NCBI RefSeq assembly: GCF_000230715.2 | Contig: NC_019792.1 | Location: 3,472,001-3,536,000, forward strand | DNA: 64,000 nt | Source of the DNA: Natronobacterium gregoryi SP2 | GTDB taxonomy: Archaea > Halobacteriota > Halobacteria > Halobacteriales > Natrialbaceae | Direction: 5' to 3' | In this document: in pieces, positions 7,913-16,214 of the stretch | How the letters are laid out: each line of letters begins with the position of its first letter | Numbering within the stretch: position 1 is the first letter of the stretch | Position numbers and translations under genes: made by a program | The notes under the pieces: generated by a model | What the model was told of the DNA's origin: nothing | Database searches by the model: none | The model's input: the letters and a program-made list of their open reading frames with translations, nothing else

Positions 7913-9826
7913 TTACTGACGAGACGCAAAGACGATTAGTCCGATAACTCCTGCGAGAACTGTGATAACTGCGATGACGATTCCAACGAGGACAAGTGGT
8001 ATCCCGTCGTCACCTGCGCCACCACCTCCGCCAGCTTCGCTTGTGAATTCAAGGGTTGCACTGGTGTCATCGTCTACGACGATGTTTTCAGTGATTTCGT
8101 CCTCTCCGTGTTCCACACTCACTGTGTAAGCGGATTCTTGAACGGAAGTTACTGCAAGACCGTCTTCATCAGTTTCGCTTTCAGTAACGATTTCCTCGCC
8201 TTGGATGATTTCTACTTCAGCGTCTTCAACAGGGTCTCCGTTGTTGATGACTGTTAGTTCCACATCGTGTATGTCGTCGGAAAGGAGAGCGTAGGCATCC
8301 CCGGTATACCATGTGTCCTCGAAGTCAAGCTCCATGTGTTCTTCAGCATTGTCACCAGTCATTTCACCTTCAGATAGTCCAGTGACTTCATTTTCTTCGA
8401 GTTCTCCTTCTGAACTCCCTACTTCGCTTAGTTCTTCATCAGCCGTTTCAGCATTATAGTAACTATTCTCTATCGCAGTCGTTTCAGAACCTTTCTCAAC
8501 ACCACCAGCAAACGTCCCTCCACTATCGTTGTCTCCTATAGTCACTTCCCCCGCTGTGTAACTGTCCGTGACTCCGTTGTCGGATTGGGCAACGCCGATG
8601 AATCCTCCTATCCCGTCGATACCAGTTTCGACACCATCTGCACCAGTCAATCCGCCTCCTTCTGTGTATACATCAGACGTGGTGTAACTGTCTGATATGG
8701 TTCCGTGTAGTACCCCTCCGGCGAATCCGCCTCCAACACTCATCTCGACTGTTACATCTCCAGATGAGTTAGATTCAGATATTGACCCGTCATCGATGTT
8801 ACCGACGAACCCTCCGACGGATGTGGCTCCGTTGACTGTCCCGGATGCCATAGAGCTATCGACGGAACCATCGTTATCTATCGACCCGACGAATCCACCT
8901 GCATTTAGATTTGTACTGTGGACATTATTCTCGCTGTGGCTATCACTGATATCTCCGTCAGTGTGGCCAGCTAATCCACCTACACCTGTATCACCGATAA
9001 CGTCGAGTGCCAGTCCCCCGGATGTGGATGACTGGGTGATGGATTCGTTGTTTTGACCGACGAGACCCCCGACGTGGATATTACCCATGACGTGTGATTC
9101 GCTGTGTACGTTGGTGAGGTCTCCATCGTTGATACCGACGGCTCCGCCGACATAATCTCCTCCAGCTACTTGACTATTGACAGTAAGATTGCTGATTTCA
9201 CCAGTGTTGGTTGAAATCAAGCCTACTCCATCTTCATCGGCTCGTTCGATGTACAAGTTATCGACGCTATTATTTTGACCATCTAAAGTGCCGTTGAACG
9301 TTTCGATAGGGTCGAACCCGTGTGGTACTTCTTCCGCTGTGGTGTAGTCTACTGCGATATTTCCGCTCGGCTGGAGTGTTAAGTCACCATATTCTGCTAT
9401 GTCCATGTTTGTCGGCATTTCCTCAAAGATTATTTCCCCATCTTCGTGGTTAACTTGATACTCGTCTTCTGAGACTTCTTCAGTGCCGTTCTCTTCGAGA
9501 TAGACTGTTAGAGTCCCTTCTTCAATAGGATAGTTTGTGCTGAGTTTTTGCCTATCAGCAGGACCTATTGTTTCGTCAGTCACGTCTATGGTATCTGTAT
9601 TCCAATTTTCCGTCTCGGAAGCATCGATGTCATCAGTTAAGATGTAGTCTTCCCCGGGTTCGTCTTCGATGCTTTGGAGGTCATCTACGTCTTCGATTTC
9701 GATTGCGTCTTCGGGTGCTTCCTCAGCGGATGCCGAGGCTGACAGTGTTAGAAAGGTCAGCACCGAAAATCCGATGAGAAAAGCGATGACTATGCTCGTT
9801 ATTTTCACTCTTTGACTAGTATACAT
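7913..9826 (-). CDS. GLUG-repeat surface protein with C-terminal membrane anchor (637 aa)
   Basis: The N-terminus is a signal peptide (residues ~8-33, ending in SASASAEE). Residues ~190-470 are a tandem series of GLUG-type repeats with VGGLVGQN, GGLAGHTDG, GGFVGSIDN and GGFVGNIDD, which fold as a beta-helix-like stalk and occur in bacterial and archaeal adhesins. A carboxypeptidase-regulatory-like beta-sandwich (~540-600) follows, then a poly-Gly linker and one membrane helix ending in ASRQ. The protein should be anchored at the cell surface or a virion envelope. It converges with the zinc-finger gene (8 bp between stops). It could mediate attachment or exclusion; the exact role is unknown. 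Confidence 0.8.
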   Translation of the reverse strand: MYTSQRVKITSIVIAFLIGFSVLTFLTLSASASAEEAPEDAIEIEDVDDLQSIEDEPGEDYILTDDIDASETENWNTDTIDVTDETIGPADRQKLSTNYPIEEGTLTVYLEENGTEEVSEDEYQVNHEDGEIIFEEMPTNMDIAEYGDLTLQPSGNIAVDYTTAEEVPHGFDPIETFNGTLDGQNNSVDNLYIERADEDGVGLISTNTGEISNLTVNSQVAGGDYVGGAVGINDGDLTNVHSESHVMGNIHVGGLVGQNNESITQSSTSGGLALDVIGDTGVGGLAGHTDGDISDSHSENNVHSTNLNAGGFVGSIDNDGSVDSSMASGTVNGATSVGGFVGNIDDGSISESNSSGDVTVEMSVGGGFAGGVLHGTISDSYTTSDVYTEGGGLTGADGVETGIDGIGGFIGVAQSDNGVTDSYTAGEVTIGDNDSGGTFAGGVEKGSETTAIENSYYNAETADEELSEVGSSEGELEENEVTGLSEGEMTGDNAEEHMELDFEDTWYTGDAYALLSDDIHDVELTVINNGDPVEDAEVEIIQGEEIVTESETDEDGLAVTSVQESAYTVSVEHGEDEITENIVVDDDTSATLEFTSEAGGGGGAGDDGIPLVLVGIVIAVITVLAGVIGLIVFASRQ

Positions 9827-9850
9827 GTATGATATACTAGGAAGTCAAAG

Positions 9851-9905
9851 AACTAAGGTTTAAGTCCAAAACGGCAGTAAACTAATGGGATTTGATACCT
9901 TAGTT
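9851..9905. promoter_or_regulatory. Inverted repeat in the divergent promoter region
   Basis: A perfect 9-bp inverted repeat, AACTAAGGT at 9851-9859 and ACCTTAGTT at 9897-9905, lies between the divergent starts of the GLUG gene and the 136-aa membrane protein. The right arm sits about 8 bp before the 9913 start. It may be an operator shared by both promoters. Confidence 0.4.
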
Positions 9906-9912
9906 ACAATAT

Positions 9913-10323
9913 ATGTTATCAAACATAGAAGCAAAGCGTATCGTGTATGCATTGACCGGGGCAGTTATCGTGATGATTTTGCTGGATAGGATTTCTAAGT
10001 ACATGGCCATCTCCGCGCACGGCTCATTTGCTAACGAAGGGAACCCAGTGATGTATGAAGTGCTGACTCTTGGAGGATGGCCACTGTTTTTCGGATTTGC
10101 AATCGCAGTGGTAGGGGTGTTGGTAATGGCGTCCCGGGTTGTAGTTGACTATATCGAGAAAGGCGATAGACAGGTGTTTTACGCTTGTCTCGTCGGGTTT
10201 TCGTTCGTTATCGGGTTTTACACGATGGTCCTCGTGAATAATCTCGCTGGTTATTATGAAGGGGTCTTGGTGACGGGGTATGACCCGTATTCGATTGGGT
10301 GGGTTCTCGGTTGGTTGTTCTAA
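9913..10323 (+). CDS. Membrane protein with three predicted helices (136 aa)
   Basis: Hydrophobic segments lie at about residues 12-28, 53-76 and 88-112. The N-terminal helix contains MILLDRISKYM. No family is recognised. Base composition is still AT-rich, making this the last gene that clearly belongs to the element before the GC-rich debris at 10.4 kb. It is divergent from the GLUG surface protein and could act with it. Confidence 0.6.
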   Translation: MLSNIEAKRIVYALTGAVIVMILLDRISKYMAISAHGSFANEGNPVMYEVLTLGGWPLFFGFAIAVVGVLVMASRVVVDYIEKGDRQVFYACLVGFSFVIGFYTMVLVNNLAGYYEGVLVTGYDPYSIGWVLGWLF

Positions 10324-10382
10324 ATACTCTGTTTGGTAGCCATTACCATTACATCAGTCTTACATCGTTTCTGATAGACATC

Positions 10383-10477
10383 TCGGTCCAGTCGCTCATT
10401 GAAACGTGATTGGTGAGAGTCGCGTTTAGGGATTGCGGAGCGTCACGCTTCGTCGACTGATTTCAAGTCAAGACGAG
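10383..10477. repeat. Left copy of an imperfect ~95-bp direct repeat
   Basis: This copy matches 12261-12351 in the same orientation with few differences (start TCGGTCCAGTCGCTCATTGA, end AGACGAG). On the minus strand it includes the last codons of a PIN-domain gene and ~70 bp beyond it. The two copies bracket the pair of insertion sequences. They could be remnants of element attachment sites or a duplication of a vapC 3' end. Confidence 0.6.
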
Positions 10478-10589
10478 GTGTGACATCTTCGTACGTGTCG
10501 TCGCTGGAAACGACAGTGTCCCCGTTTGATTCGACGAGGTGAAGCGCGTCGACGGTGTGAACCCGTGGTCTTCCACGTACGTCGCCGCT
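10443..10589 (-). pseudogene. Truncated PIN-domain (VapC) toxin, C-terminal part only
   Basis: The minus strand reads the C-terminal half of a PIN ribonuclease: VDALHLVESNGDTVVSSD, then RLDLKSVDEA and a stop. The acidic motif (DALH) and the VVSSD strand are characteristic. The frame is cut at 10589 exactly where an IS5-type terminal repeat begins, so the gene was broken by that insertion. The N-terminal half and any antitoxin are missing. It is unlikely to be active. Confidence 0.7.
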
Positions 10590-11059
10590 GGCTCTGTTGA
10601 AATCCTTAGTGGGTTACAGGTTCAGTCGGTAGTTTGAGTGGATGCAGACTCTCCCAAAGTCTCGGTTGCTCCGATTTGTCGAGGAAGCATTTCAGTTAGC
10701 GAAATGTGCCGTAGCTCGATACTCCTCGAAGTTCTCGAAACAACGCTATACGCTCCATTAACACATCGTTCTCCTCTGTCTCACGGTTCGGAAGAACACA
10801 ACCTATCGTACACTCCTCGACGAACTCATCGAGATGACACGTATCCGGAACGCGATCAATCTCACTGAACTGCCAGCCCCATCAACACTGTGCAAAGCGT
10901 TCGATAGACTCGATCTGGCTGTCTGGCGAGTGCTGCTCAATCTCTCTATTTCACTGCTCTCGACCAACGGCGTTGCGGGAATCGATGCTTCGGGATTCGA
11001 CCGCAGTCACGCCTCAAACCACTACACGAAACGCGCCGAACTCACGATTCAGCAACTCA
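10590..11059 (+). mobile_element. 5' fragment of an IS5-family insertion sequence
   Basis: The left end begins with GGCTCTGTTGAAATCC, the terminal motif of many haloarchaeal IS5-group elements. A transposase frame starts at 10642 (MQTLPKSRLLRFVEE) but carries an in-frame TAA at 10759-10761. It continues with TYRTLLDELIEMTRIRN and the DDE-region motif GIDASGFDRSHAS. It is then cut at 11059 by the next IS. The right end is missing, so the copy is dead. It resembles the fragment at 22261 only distantly. Confidence 0.75.
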
Positions 11060-12124
11060 AGAGCGTGTCATAGAAAGCGTCACGTACGAAGCAGCAGGGT
11101 GCGCGAAGTGTGTCCAACACAAGCGCACCCCTGCAAGACGTAACTTCGGTAGACGACTTCTTGAATGTCGCGGCTACCGAAACAGTACCGCTGTTCGAGC
11201 ACCTTGAGTTCGAGTTTCTGCTGGACTACGACGTGTTCGCCCCCTCGAAGCGGGGGCGAACACGAGTTCACCAGCCACCAGACCTCTTTCGCGGCTTGCT
11301 ACACTGCTATTACAAGGACATCTACGGAACACGTCCGGTTGCACGAGAACTCCAGCACGGCCTCGTCTGGTACTACTGCGGACTCGACAAACCACCATCC
11401 AGAGACACGATTGACCGGTTTCTCACCGACCTTGAACACGTCATTGACGATGCCTTCGATAGGCTCGTCGAGCAGGCCGCCGCCCGCGGCCTGCCCGACT
11501 CCACCTACTCCATCGACCCGACCCACATCGAAGCGATCCAGTACAACGACGCTGCGTCGTGAAACTACGATCCAACAGCCCAAGAACACTACTATGGCTT
11601 CGGCTGTACAATCGTCTCAACCGGCGCAAAGATCCCGATAGCAGCGGAGTTTACACCGGCCAAACAAGCAGACCAAGAGACGGCGATGCGCGTCACCCGT
11701 GACGCGCTCGCCGTCGATACACCGATCTGGATGCTTGGAGACAGCGCCTACGACATTCTCGATTGGCACGACCACCTGCTGGCTGCAGGGGTCGTGCCAA
11801 TCGCTCCGTACAACCCGCGAAACACTGACGACCCGAAAGACATCGAGTACAGGGTCGAAGACCGCATCGAGGAACACAGCGAGGACGTTCAGCTGAAGCA
11901 GTCCATCTTGGATGAGACGTACAACAACCGGACAGGAGTCGAACGAACCAACGACGCAGTCAAGGACTGCGGCCTCGGGCACGTTCGCGCCCGAGGTCGC
12001 GTCCACGCACGAACAGAGGTGTTCCTTGCTCTATGTCTCCGGCTCGTTGTTACAATCACCAACTACGAGCGAGGAAACGAACCGGGCTGTGAGAAGCTTT
12101 GAGATTGATTCTATGACACGCTCT
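11060..12124 (+). mobile_element. 1,065-bp insertion sequence with 16-bp terminal inverted repeats
   Basis: The ends are 16-bp perfect inverted repeats, AGAGCGTGTCATAGAA (11060-11075) and its complement (12109-12124). The element interrupts the IS5-type fragment on its left. No matching target duplication is visible, and the sequence to the right does not continue the interrupted gene, so a later rearrangement is likely. The internal transposase gene contains at least four strong hairpins: 11232-11264, 11472-11494, 11761-11802 and 11969-12000. Confidence 0.8.
11110..12102 (+). pseudogene. DDE transposase with one nonsense mutation
   Basis: Starting at a GTG at 11110, the frame reads as one transposase across a single in-frame TGA at 11560-11562, between YNDAAS and NYDPTAQEHYYGFG. 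A Trp codon there would restore it. The catalytic landmarks are SIDPTHIEA (first Asp), MLGDSAYDI (second Asp) and YNNRTGVERTNDAVKDCGLG (Glu region). The N-terminal half has the RELQHGLVWYYCGLDKPPSRDTIDRF block typical of IS4/IS5-like enzymes. The gene is inactive unless the TGA is read through. Confidence 0.75.
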
Positions 12125-12260
12125 GGGCGAAAGTGAAAATTTTCCCCGATTTCATCGGCATTCCCATCAACGAGTGCTGCTACCGGATTCGTTCACCTAT
12201 TTGCGAACCACCGATCACCACACCCAGTACATCGACTCTGCGCCATATTCTCCCGACTGT

Positions 12261-12351
12261 TCGGTCCAGTCGCTCATTGAAACGTGAGTAGTGAGAGTCG
12301 CGTTTAGGATTGTGGAGCGTTACTCGTCGACTGTTTTCAGATCGAGACGAG
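12261..12351. repeat. Right copy of the imperfect direct repeat
   Basis: Matches 10383-10477 with a handful of substitutions and two small gaps. On the minus strand it holds the codons RLDLKTVDE and a stop, again the tail of a PIN-domain gene, which here joins directly to the M48-like fragment. The repeat thus marks a breakpoint on this side too. Confidence 0.6.
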
Positions 12352-12500
12352 AGCGGATTCCTTCGAACAGATCGCAGACGCGGCGGGCGTCGATCTCGAG
12401 GCGCGTCGAAGCGAATCTGTCTCGGAGCGACCCGACACTCGCCGGACGAATCGAGCGATTACGGGAGAACGCCGGCCGGCACACTGTTCGAGACAAGTAG
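12352..12500 (+). pseudogene. C-terminal remnant of an M48-like membrane protein (paralogue of the next gene)
   Basis: The reading frame gives DSFEQIADAAGVDLEA and then, after a frameshift near 12400, SRSDPTLAGRIERLREN and a TAG at 12498-12500. The intact downstream protein ends DAFERAAEAADIDLED ... PPLATRIERLREN, so this is the tail of a tandem paralogue. Everything upstream was lost at the 12351 junction. It marks where foreign sequence replaced the ancestral chromosome. Confidence 0.7.
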
Positions 12501-12541
12501 AAACGATAACATATTAGTCAATTCGGTTCGATCGACGGCGT

Positions 12542-13630
12542 ATGTCCCTGCTGGTCACCGCAGTCTCCTGGCTCTTGCTCGCGGTTTTCGTCGCGATCGG
12601 TGCGGTCTGCTCGCTCGGTGTCGGCTACCTGTACGGTCGGTTCTCCCGAAACCGCTCGGACGAAGCTGCTGCCCGCTGGACGAACATTCTCACGGGAGCG
12701 ACGGCCCTTCTTTCGGGTTTCGCAGCCTGGATCGTCGGGAATGCCGGTCTTCTGGTCCCGGGCGAGGGAGTCGCGGATACCGTCGTCACGATTCTCGTCA
12801 GCACTGGCGCTGCGACCGTCGTCGGCGGCGCGACGATCGCGGCGATTCTCCAGGCCAATCCGGACCTGCCGGGCGTCGACGACGTGTCGACGGTCCGCCG
12901 TCACTACCTGCGGTATCTGACCGTCCTCTTCGGCCTCGTCTTCCTCTTTGTCACTGGCATCCTGGCGACACGCGACAGCGGGCCAGTCGAACTCGTTCTC
13001 CTGATTCTCGCCTTCTGGTTCGTTCTTTGGGCTGGCTCACCGTTGCTGTCCGGACTCTCCTCGAAGACGCGCCGTCCGACCGACGAGGAACGAGCACGGA
13101 TCGAGGCGCTTCTCGAGCGCGTCGACCTGTCTGTCCGTGGCGTCCGGGTCGTCGAAGCCGACGACAACTACCTCACGGTCGAAGTCGCCGGCGCACCCGG
13201 CAGTCGGTTCCTGTTCGTTTCAAGCAGCGCGCTCGAGACGTTCGACGACGGTACCCTGCGGGCGCTGCTGGCTACCCGCAGGGAACAGGCGACCTACTGT
13301 GAGGACGTTCTCTCGGTGGCACCGTACGTCGTCGCCTTGGTCGTGGTGTTGGTGGCGGTCAGTTTCGAACCACTACCGCTTCTCCTGGGAGTGGTGGTGG
13401 CAGCCGTCGTCGCCGTGCTGGGTCTCGTCGGAACCCGGCGACTCCGGTACTACACCGATGCCCGCGCTGGAGACGTCGTCGGACGGGAGACGCTCGCGGA
13501 CGCGTTCGAACGTGCCGCGGAGGCGGCCGATATCGACCTCGAGGACGGCGCGGGTCGGAGTCTGATCTCACGGACGCCGCCGCTTGCCACGCGCATCGAA
13601 CGGCTCCGCGAGAACCAGGAGTCGGGTTAG
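12542..13630 (+). CDS. M48-like (HtpX-type) membrane protein lacking the protease motif (362 aa)
   Basis: There are about six membrane helices: four in residues 1-180 and two at about 262-300. The cytosolic part reads like an M48 domain (GVRVVEADDNYLTVEVAG, FVSSSALETFDDGTLRALLATRREQATYCEDVL). In active HtpX proteins the segment after the DxxLxAxLA helix is the zinc motif HExxH, whereas here it is TRREQA, so the zinc ligands and catalytic Glu are absent. The tail LATRIERLREN is the usual M48 C-terminal motif. The protein may have a regulatory or structural role. A second broken copy lies just upstream. Confidence 0.7.
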   Translation: MSLLVTAVSWLLLAVFVAIGAVCSLGVGYLYGRFSRNRSDEAAARWTNILTGATALLSGFAAWIVGNAGLLVPGEGVADTVVTILVSTGAATVVGGATIAAILQANPDLPGVDDVSTVRRHYLRYLTVLFGLVFLFVTGILATRDSGPVELVLLILAFWFVLWAGSPLLSGLSSKTRRPTDEERARIEALLERVDLSVRGVRVVEADDNYLTVEVAGAPGSRFLFVSSSALETFDDGTLRALLATRREQATYCEDVLSVAPYVVALVVVLVAVSFEPLPLLLGVVVAAVVAVLGLVGTRRLRYYTDARAGDVVGRETLADAFERAAEAADIDLEDGAGRSLISRTPPLATRIERLRENQESG

Positions 13631-13899
13631 CGGTACAACGACAGGTAAAGCATCCCGAACCCGACGATGAACGGAACGGTTTCGGCGATGTAGAACACGA
13701 GCGGCGGCTCGGGCAGTTGTGCGACGATCGTCGTGAGCGCGACGCCCATACTCAGGAAGGCAAAGCCGATAAACGCCGACTCGAGGCGTTTCGAGGGGTT
13801 CGCTCGATACGACTGGAAACTGATGATCGTCAACCCCAGCGCGAGGGCGAAGACAGTCATCTGCATCAGCATCAGGACTGCGTCGGTTACTCCGTCCAT
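13627..13899 (-). CDS. DUF7521-type small membrane protein (90 aa)
   Basis: Three hydrophobic helices span the whole protein (MTVFALALGLTIISFQSYRA at the first, FIGFAFLSMGVALTTIVAQL at the second, and the C-terminal VPFIVGFGMLYLSLYR). It lies 64 bp downstream of, and on the same strand as, a winged-helix regulator. This pairing recurs in haloarchaea and suggests the regulator and membrane partner work together. Its last codons overlap the end of the convergent M48-like gene by 4 bp. Confidence 0.7.
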   Translation of the reverse strand: MDGVTDAVLMLMQMTVFALALGLTIISFQSYRANPSKRLESAFIGFAFLSMGVALTTIVAQLPEPPLVFYIAETVPFIVGFGMLYLSLYR

Positions 13900-13963
13900 G
13901 TGTTCTCGCTGGGGGACAGACGTCGGGTCACGGGCCGAAACGGGAATGGATCGATCACGCTCA

Positions 13964-14320
13964 TCAGTGCTCGTTCACGCCGAGTTCGTCCCATAGCTGC
14001 GTGAACCGGTCCGGCAGGTTCTCCTCGCGGAAGATTCGGACGTCGTACTCGTCGTCCTCGAGTGAGATGACCGTGCTGTTGAAGTTGCAGGTGTACTCCT
14101 TGTAGTGGTTGCCGTCGTCGGCGACGAGCGTTCGGTTCTCGACCAGGTCGTTCTCCTCGAGGAGATCGATCCGCCTGTAGATCGTCGGTTGGGAGAGGTC
14201 CAGGCGCGTTGCGAGTTCTTTGGCGGAACCCGGTTCGCGACTGATCGAAGCCAGAACAGTCCGAGCGTGCTCGTCCCCGATCGTATCGAGAATTTCTTCG
14301 ATGGAGGACTCGTCATCCAT
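13964..14320 (-). CDS. ArsR-like winged-helix transcription regulator (118 aa)
   Basis: The N-terminal 75 residues are a winged helix: ILDTIGDEHARTVLASI, SAKELATRLDLSQPTIYRRI (helix-turn-helix) and a wing around NRTLVADDGNHYKEY. A short acidic C-terminal part follows. It probably regulates itself and the downstream DUF7521 gene. The upstream 200 bp before the divergent zinc-ribbon gene is AT-rich and carries the promoters. Confidence 0.75.
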   Translation of the reverse strand: MDDESSIEEILDTIGDEHARTVLASISREPGSAKELATRLDLSQPTIYRRIDLLEENDLVENRTLVADDGNHYKEYTCNFNSTVISLEDDEYDVRIFREENLPDRFTQLWDELGVNEH

Positions 14321-14531
14321 ATCTCGTTATTAGAGAGATTCGTCGCAAAAACTTTCCGCCTCTGACGACAAATTTAATTTGAATACACATTTTTGAACAG
14401 AAGAGTTCTCTAATCTTACAGTATTGGCGAGCGTCCTCGGGCGAGATCGACGTTGGTGGGGCGTCTTCAATTCCCGAGAAAGCCTATATATACCAGTTCT
14501 CTTCGACCGAAGTCACTGACGATGGTATATT

Positions 14532-14756
14532 ATGCAGTACTGGGATGGAGACGATATGGCAACGACTGATGACGGATCGAACGGAATGACCGAGCCGTGT
14601 GAGGTCTGTGGGGTCGAGACGTTGCACGAAGTGTCCGTCCAGATCGTGACGGAAGGTGGAACGGGGGAAAACGCTCGGTACTCGCGGGAACCGTACCGAG
14701 TTCGGGAGTGCCAGCGGTGTGGCAACCGGGAGAGCCAGCGAATGAACAACGCGTAA
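14532..14756 (+). CDS. Small zinc-ribbon protein (74 aa or shorter)
   Basis: Two CxxC pairs, CEVCG (~residue 23) and CQRCGN (~62), bracket a strand-rich segment and define a zinc beta-ribbon of the type grouped as DUF7835. The ATG at 14556 (MATTDDGSNGMTEPCEVCG) is an equally good start and would give 66 residues. A clear TATA box (ctatatatacc, ~14482-14492) lies 40-60 bp upstream. Function unknown; such ribbons often contact nucleic acid or the ribosome. Confidence 0.65.
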   Translation: MQYWDGDDMATTDDGSNGMTEPCEVCGVETLHEVSVQIVTEGGTGENARYSREPYRVRECQRCGNRESQRMNNA

Positions 14757-14836
14757 CCGGACTGTCCGTGAGAAAGACGGCTACTCTTGCCAACGGTCTC
14801 CGGTAGCTACTTGGGCCGACCGGGTGACCGACCTGT

Positions 14837-15547
14837 ATGGGCGGACGAGGGCCGAAACGCGAACTCGCAGAGAAGATTGCCGGCGAGATTACGCTGAGTG
14901 ACGACCCCGGCGCGACGTTGCGCAAGTGGCGAACCGACTTCGACGTCTCACAGACCGATCTCGCCGCCGAACTAGCTGTCTCCTCGTCGGTCATCTCTGA
15001 CTACGAGAGCGGACGCCGCGAGAGTCCGGGGATCGGCGTCGTCGGCCGACTCGTCGAGGGTCTGCTCGTCATCGACGAGCGCCGCGGCGGCGACCGCATC
15101 CGGCAGTACGGTCGCGTGCTCTCGGCCGGGTTCGACAGCGACGTCGTCTACGACCTGCGCGAGTACGCGACTTCGCTCCCACTCGTACAGTTGTACGACG
15201 ACATCGACGCGACCGAGATCACCTCCGGAAGCACGGACCGTATCAGTGGCCACACCGTCATCGACAGCATCCGAGCGATCACACGCCTCTCGAGCGAGGA
15301 GTTCTTTCGACTCTACGGTCAGAGTACGAACCGCGTGCTCGTCTTTACGGGCGTAACTCGCGGCGAATCGCCACTGGTCGCGTTGCGCGTGGTCAACCCG
15401 ACGCCGAATGCGGTCGTCCTCCACGGCATCGACGAGGACGATCTGTGGCCACACGCGGCGGACCTGGCACGCATCGACGGCTACTCGCTGGCAGTGACGG
15501 ACACACCACTGGACGACTTACTCGAGCACCTCGTCTCCCTCGAGTGA
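14837..15547 (+). CDS. XRE-type transcription regulator with C-terminal sensing domain (236 aa)
   Basis: Residues ~30-80 hold a Cro/CI-type helix-turn-helix (LRKWRTDFDVSQTDLAAELA, then VSSSVISDYESGRRESPGIG). Residues ~120-235 form a mixed alpha/beta domain that is typical of the archaeal COG1709 regulators, where it is thought to bind a small ligand. The gene is likely monocistronic or co-transcribed with the small membrane protein 11 bp downstream. The regulated target is not evident. Confidence 0.75.
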   Translation: MGGRGPKRELAEKIAGEITLSDDPGATLRKWRTDFDVSQTDLAAELAVSSSVISDYESGRRESPGIGVVGRLVEGLLVIDERRGGDRIRQYGRVLSAGFDSDVVYDLREYATSLPLVQLYDDIDATEITSGSTDRISGHTVIDSIRAITRLSSEEFFRLYGQSTNRVLVFTGVTRGESPLVALRVVNPTPNAVVLHGIDEDDLWPHAADLARIDGYSLAVTDTPLDDLLEHLVSLE

Positions 15548-15558
15548 CGCCGATCACG

Positions 15559-15750
15559 ATGACGGGGTTCCAGTTACGCCGAACGGAACGTCATACACTC
15601 GTTTTGACCGCCGTCTACCTGCTGTCGCTCGCCGTCGTCTACGCGCTCGACGAGACGACGGTGTGGCTGTTCTGGGCGGTCGTCGTCGTCCTGGTGACGG
15701 GTGGCCTACTGGTGTCATACAATCGGTCGACGCCCGTCGAGTCGGCGTAG
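15559..15750 (+). CDS. Small two-helix membrane protein (63 aa)
   Basis: The ATG at 15559 gives a 63-residue product beginning MTGFQLRRTERHTL. An in-frame upstream extension would overlap the regulator and lacks a clear start. Two hydrophobic helices follow (VLTAVYLLSLAVVYAL and TVWLFWAVVVVLVTGGLLVS). It lies 11 bp after the XRE regulator and probably shares its transcript. No family is recognised. Confidence 0.6.
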   Translation: MTGFQLRRTERHTLVLTAVYLLSLAVVYALDETTVWLFWAVVVVLVTGGLLVSYNRSTPVESA

Positions 15751-15818
15751 TCTCGCGTTTTCTACAGGCGGAGCAGGCCGAGTGCCTCGGGGTCGTTCGG
15801 AAGATCTCTGCGCTTCCG

Positions 15819-15860
15819 TGATGACGAGAGACGAAGTCTCTCGAACCACGTGACCCCGGG
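15819..15860. repeat. Dispersed repeat, copy 1 (second copy at 21648-21690)
   Basis: The stretch contains GATGACGAGAGACG and ends TCGAACCACGTGACCCCGGG. The complement of 21648-21690 carries the same word order with a few changes. Both copies are intergenic and flank the lactate operon region in opposite orientation. Confidence 0.6.
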
Positions 15861-15923
15861 ACGGTTCGCAGAAGGGCAACGGGAGTGCCCGAGATCGTAC
15901 GGAACTCAGAGGTTTCCGTGATT

Positions 15924-15997
15924 GATACGGTTTACTGTCAGTCAGTTCTGGCGCAACCGCAGGAGAGCTCGCGGTCGCGCCGGTACATCGGAACAAC
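15924..15997. repeat. GATACGG-family intergenic palindrome, copy A
   Basis: It starts GATACGGTTTACTGTCAGTC and centres on an inverted repeat, GCGCAACCGC against GCGGTCGCGC. The right end has decayed. The same layout occurs at 29051, 59526 and, with different cores, at 49265, 50448 and 63175. Confidence 0.65.
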
Positions 15998-16046
15998 TTT
16001 CCGCGCCAGTCCATGTTTATAAAAGTTATTTGATCGATATTGGAAT

Positions 16047-16214
16047 CTAGCGACGCCCGTGCCAGCACCACTCGCTTGCGGTGTTGGCGCAGTGGTTGAA
16101 TTGTTCGACTGCCTCTCGAAGGGATGTGTCGACTCCTTCGGGAGTGTCGAGTTTGATAACGGCGGTTCGACGATATTTCACTGGTCTTTCACATAGACAG
16201 TCGATGTTACTCAT
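16047..16214 (-). pseudogene. tnpB: N-terminal fragment of a TnpB (IS200/IS605) RNA-guided nuclease
   Basis: The 55-residue frame starting at 16214 reads YRRTAVIKLDTPEGVDTSLR and FNHCANTASEWCWHG, the characteristic first strand and helix of haloarchaeal TnpB. It then stops at a TAG where the rest of the gene is missing. The catalytic RuvC parts are absent, so it cannot cut DNA. About 60-90 bp upstream of its start is a hairpin, CCCCGAC-tcttgag-GTCGGGG (16278-16305), typical of this element family. Confidence 0.6.

Noticed and set aside
10324-10383. tRNA gene or tRNA-end attachment site at the element boundary
   Set aside because: No cloverleaf or T-loop sequence is visible near the junction.
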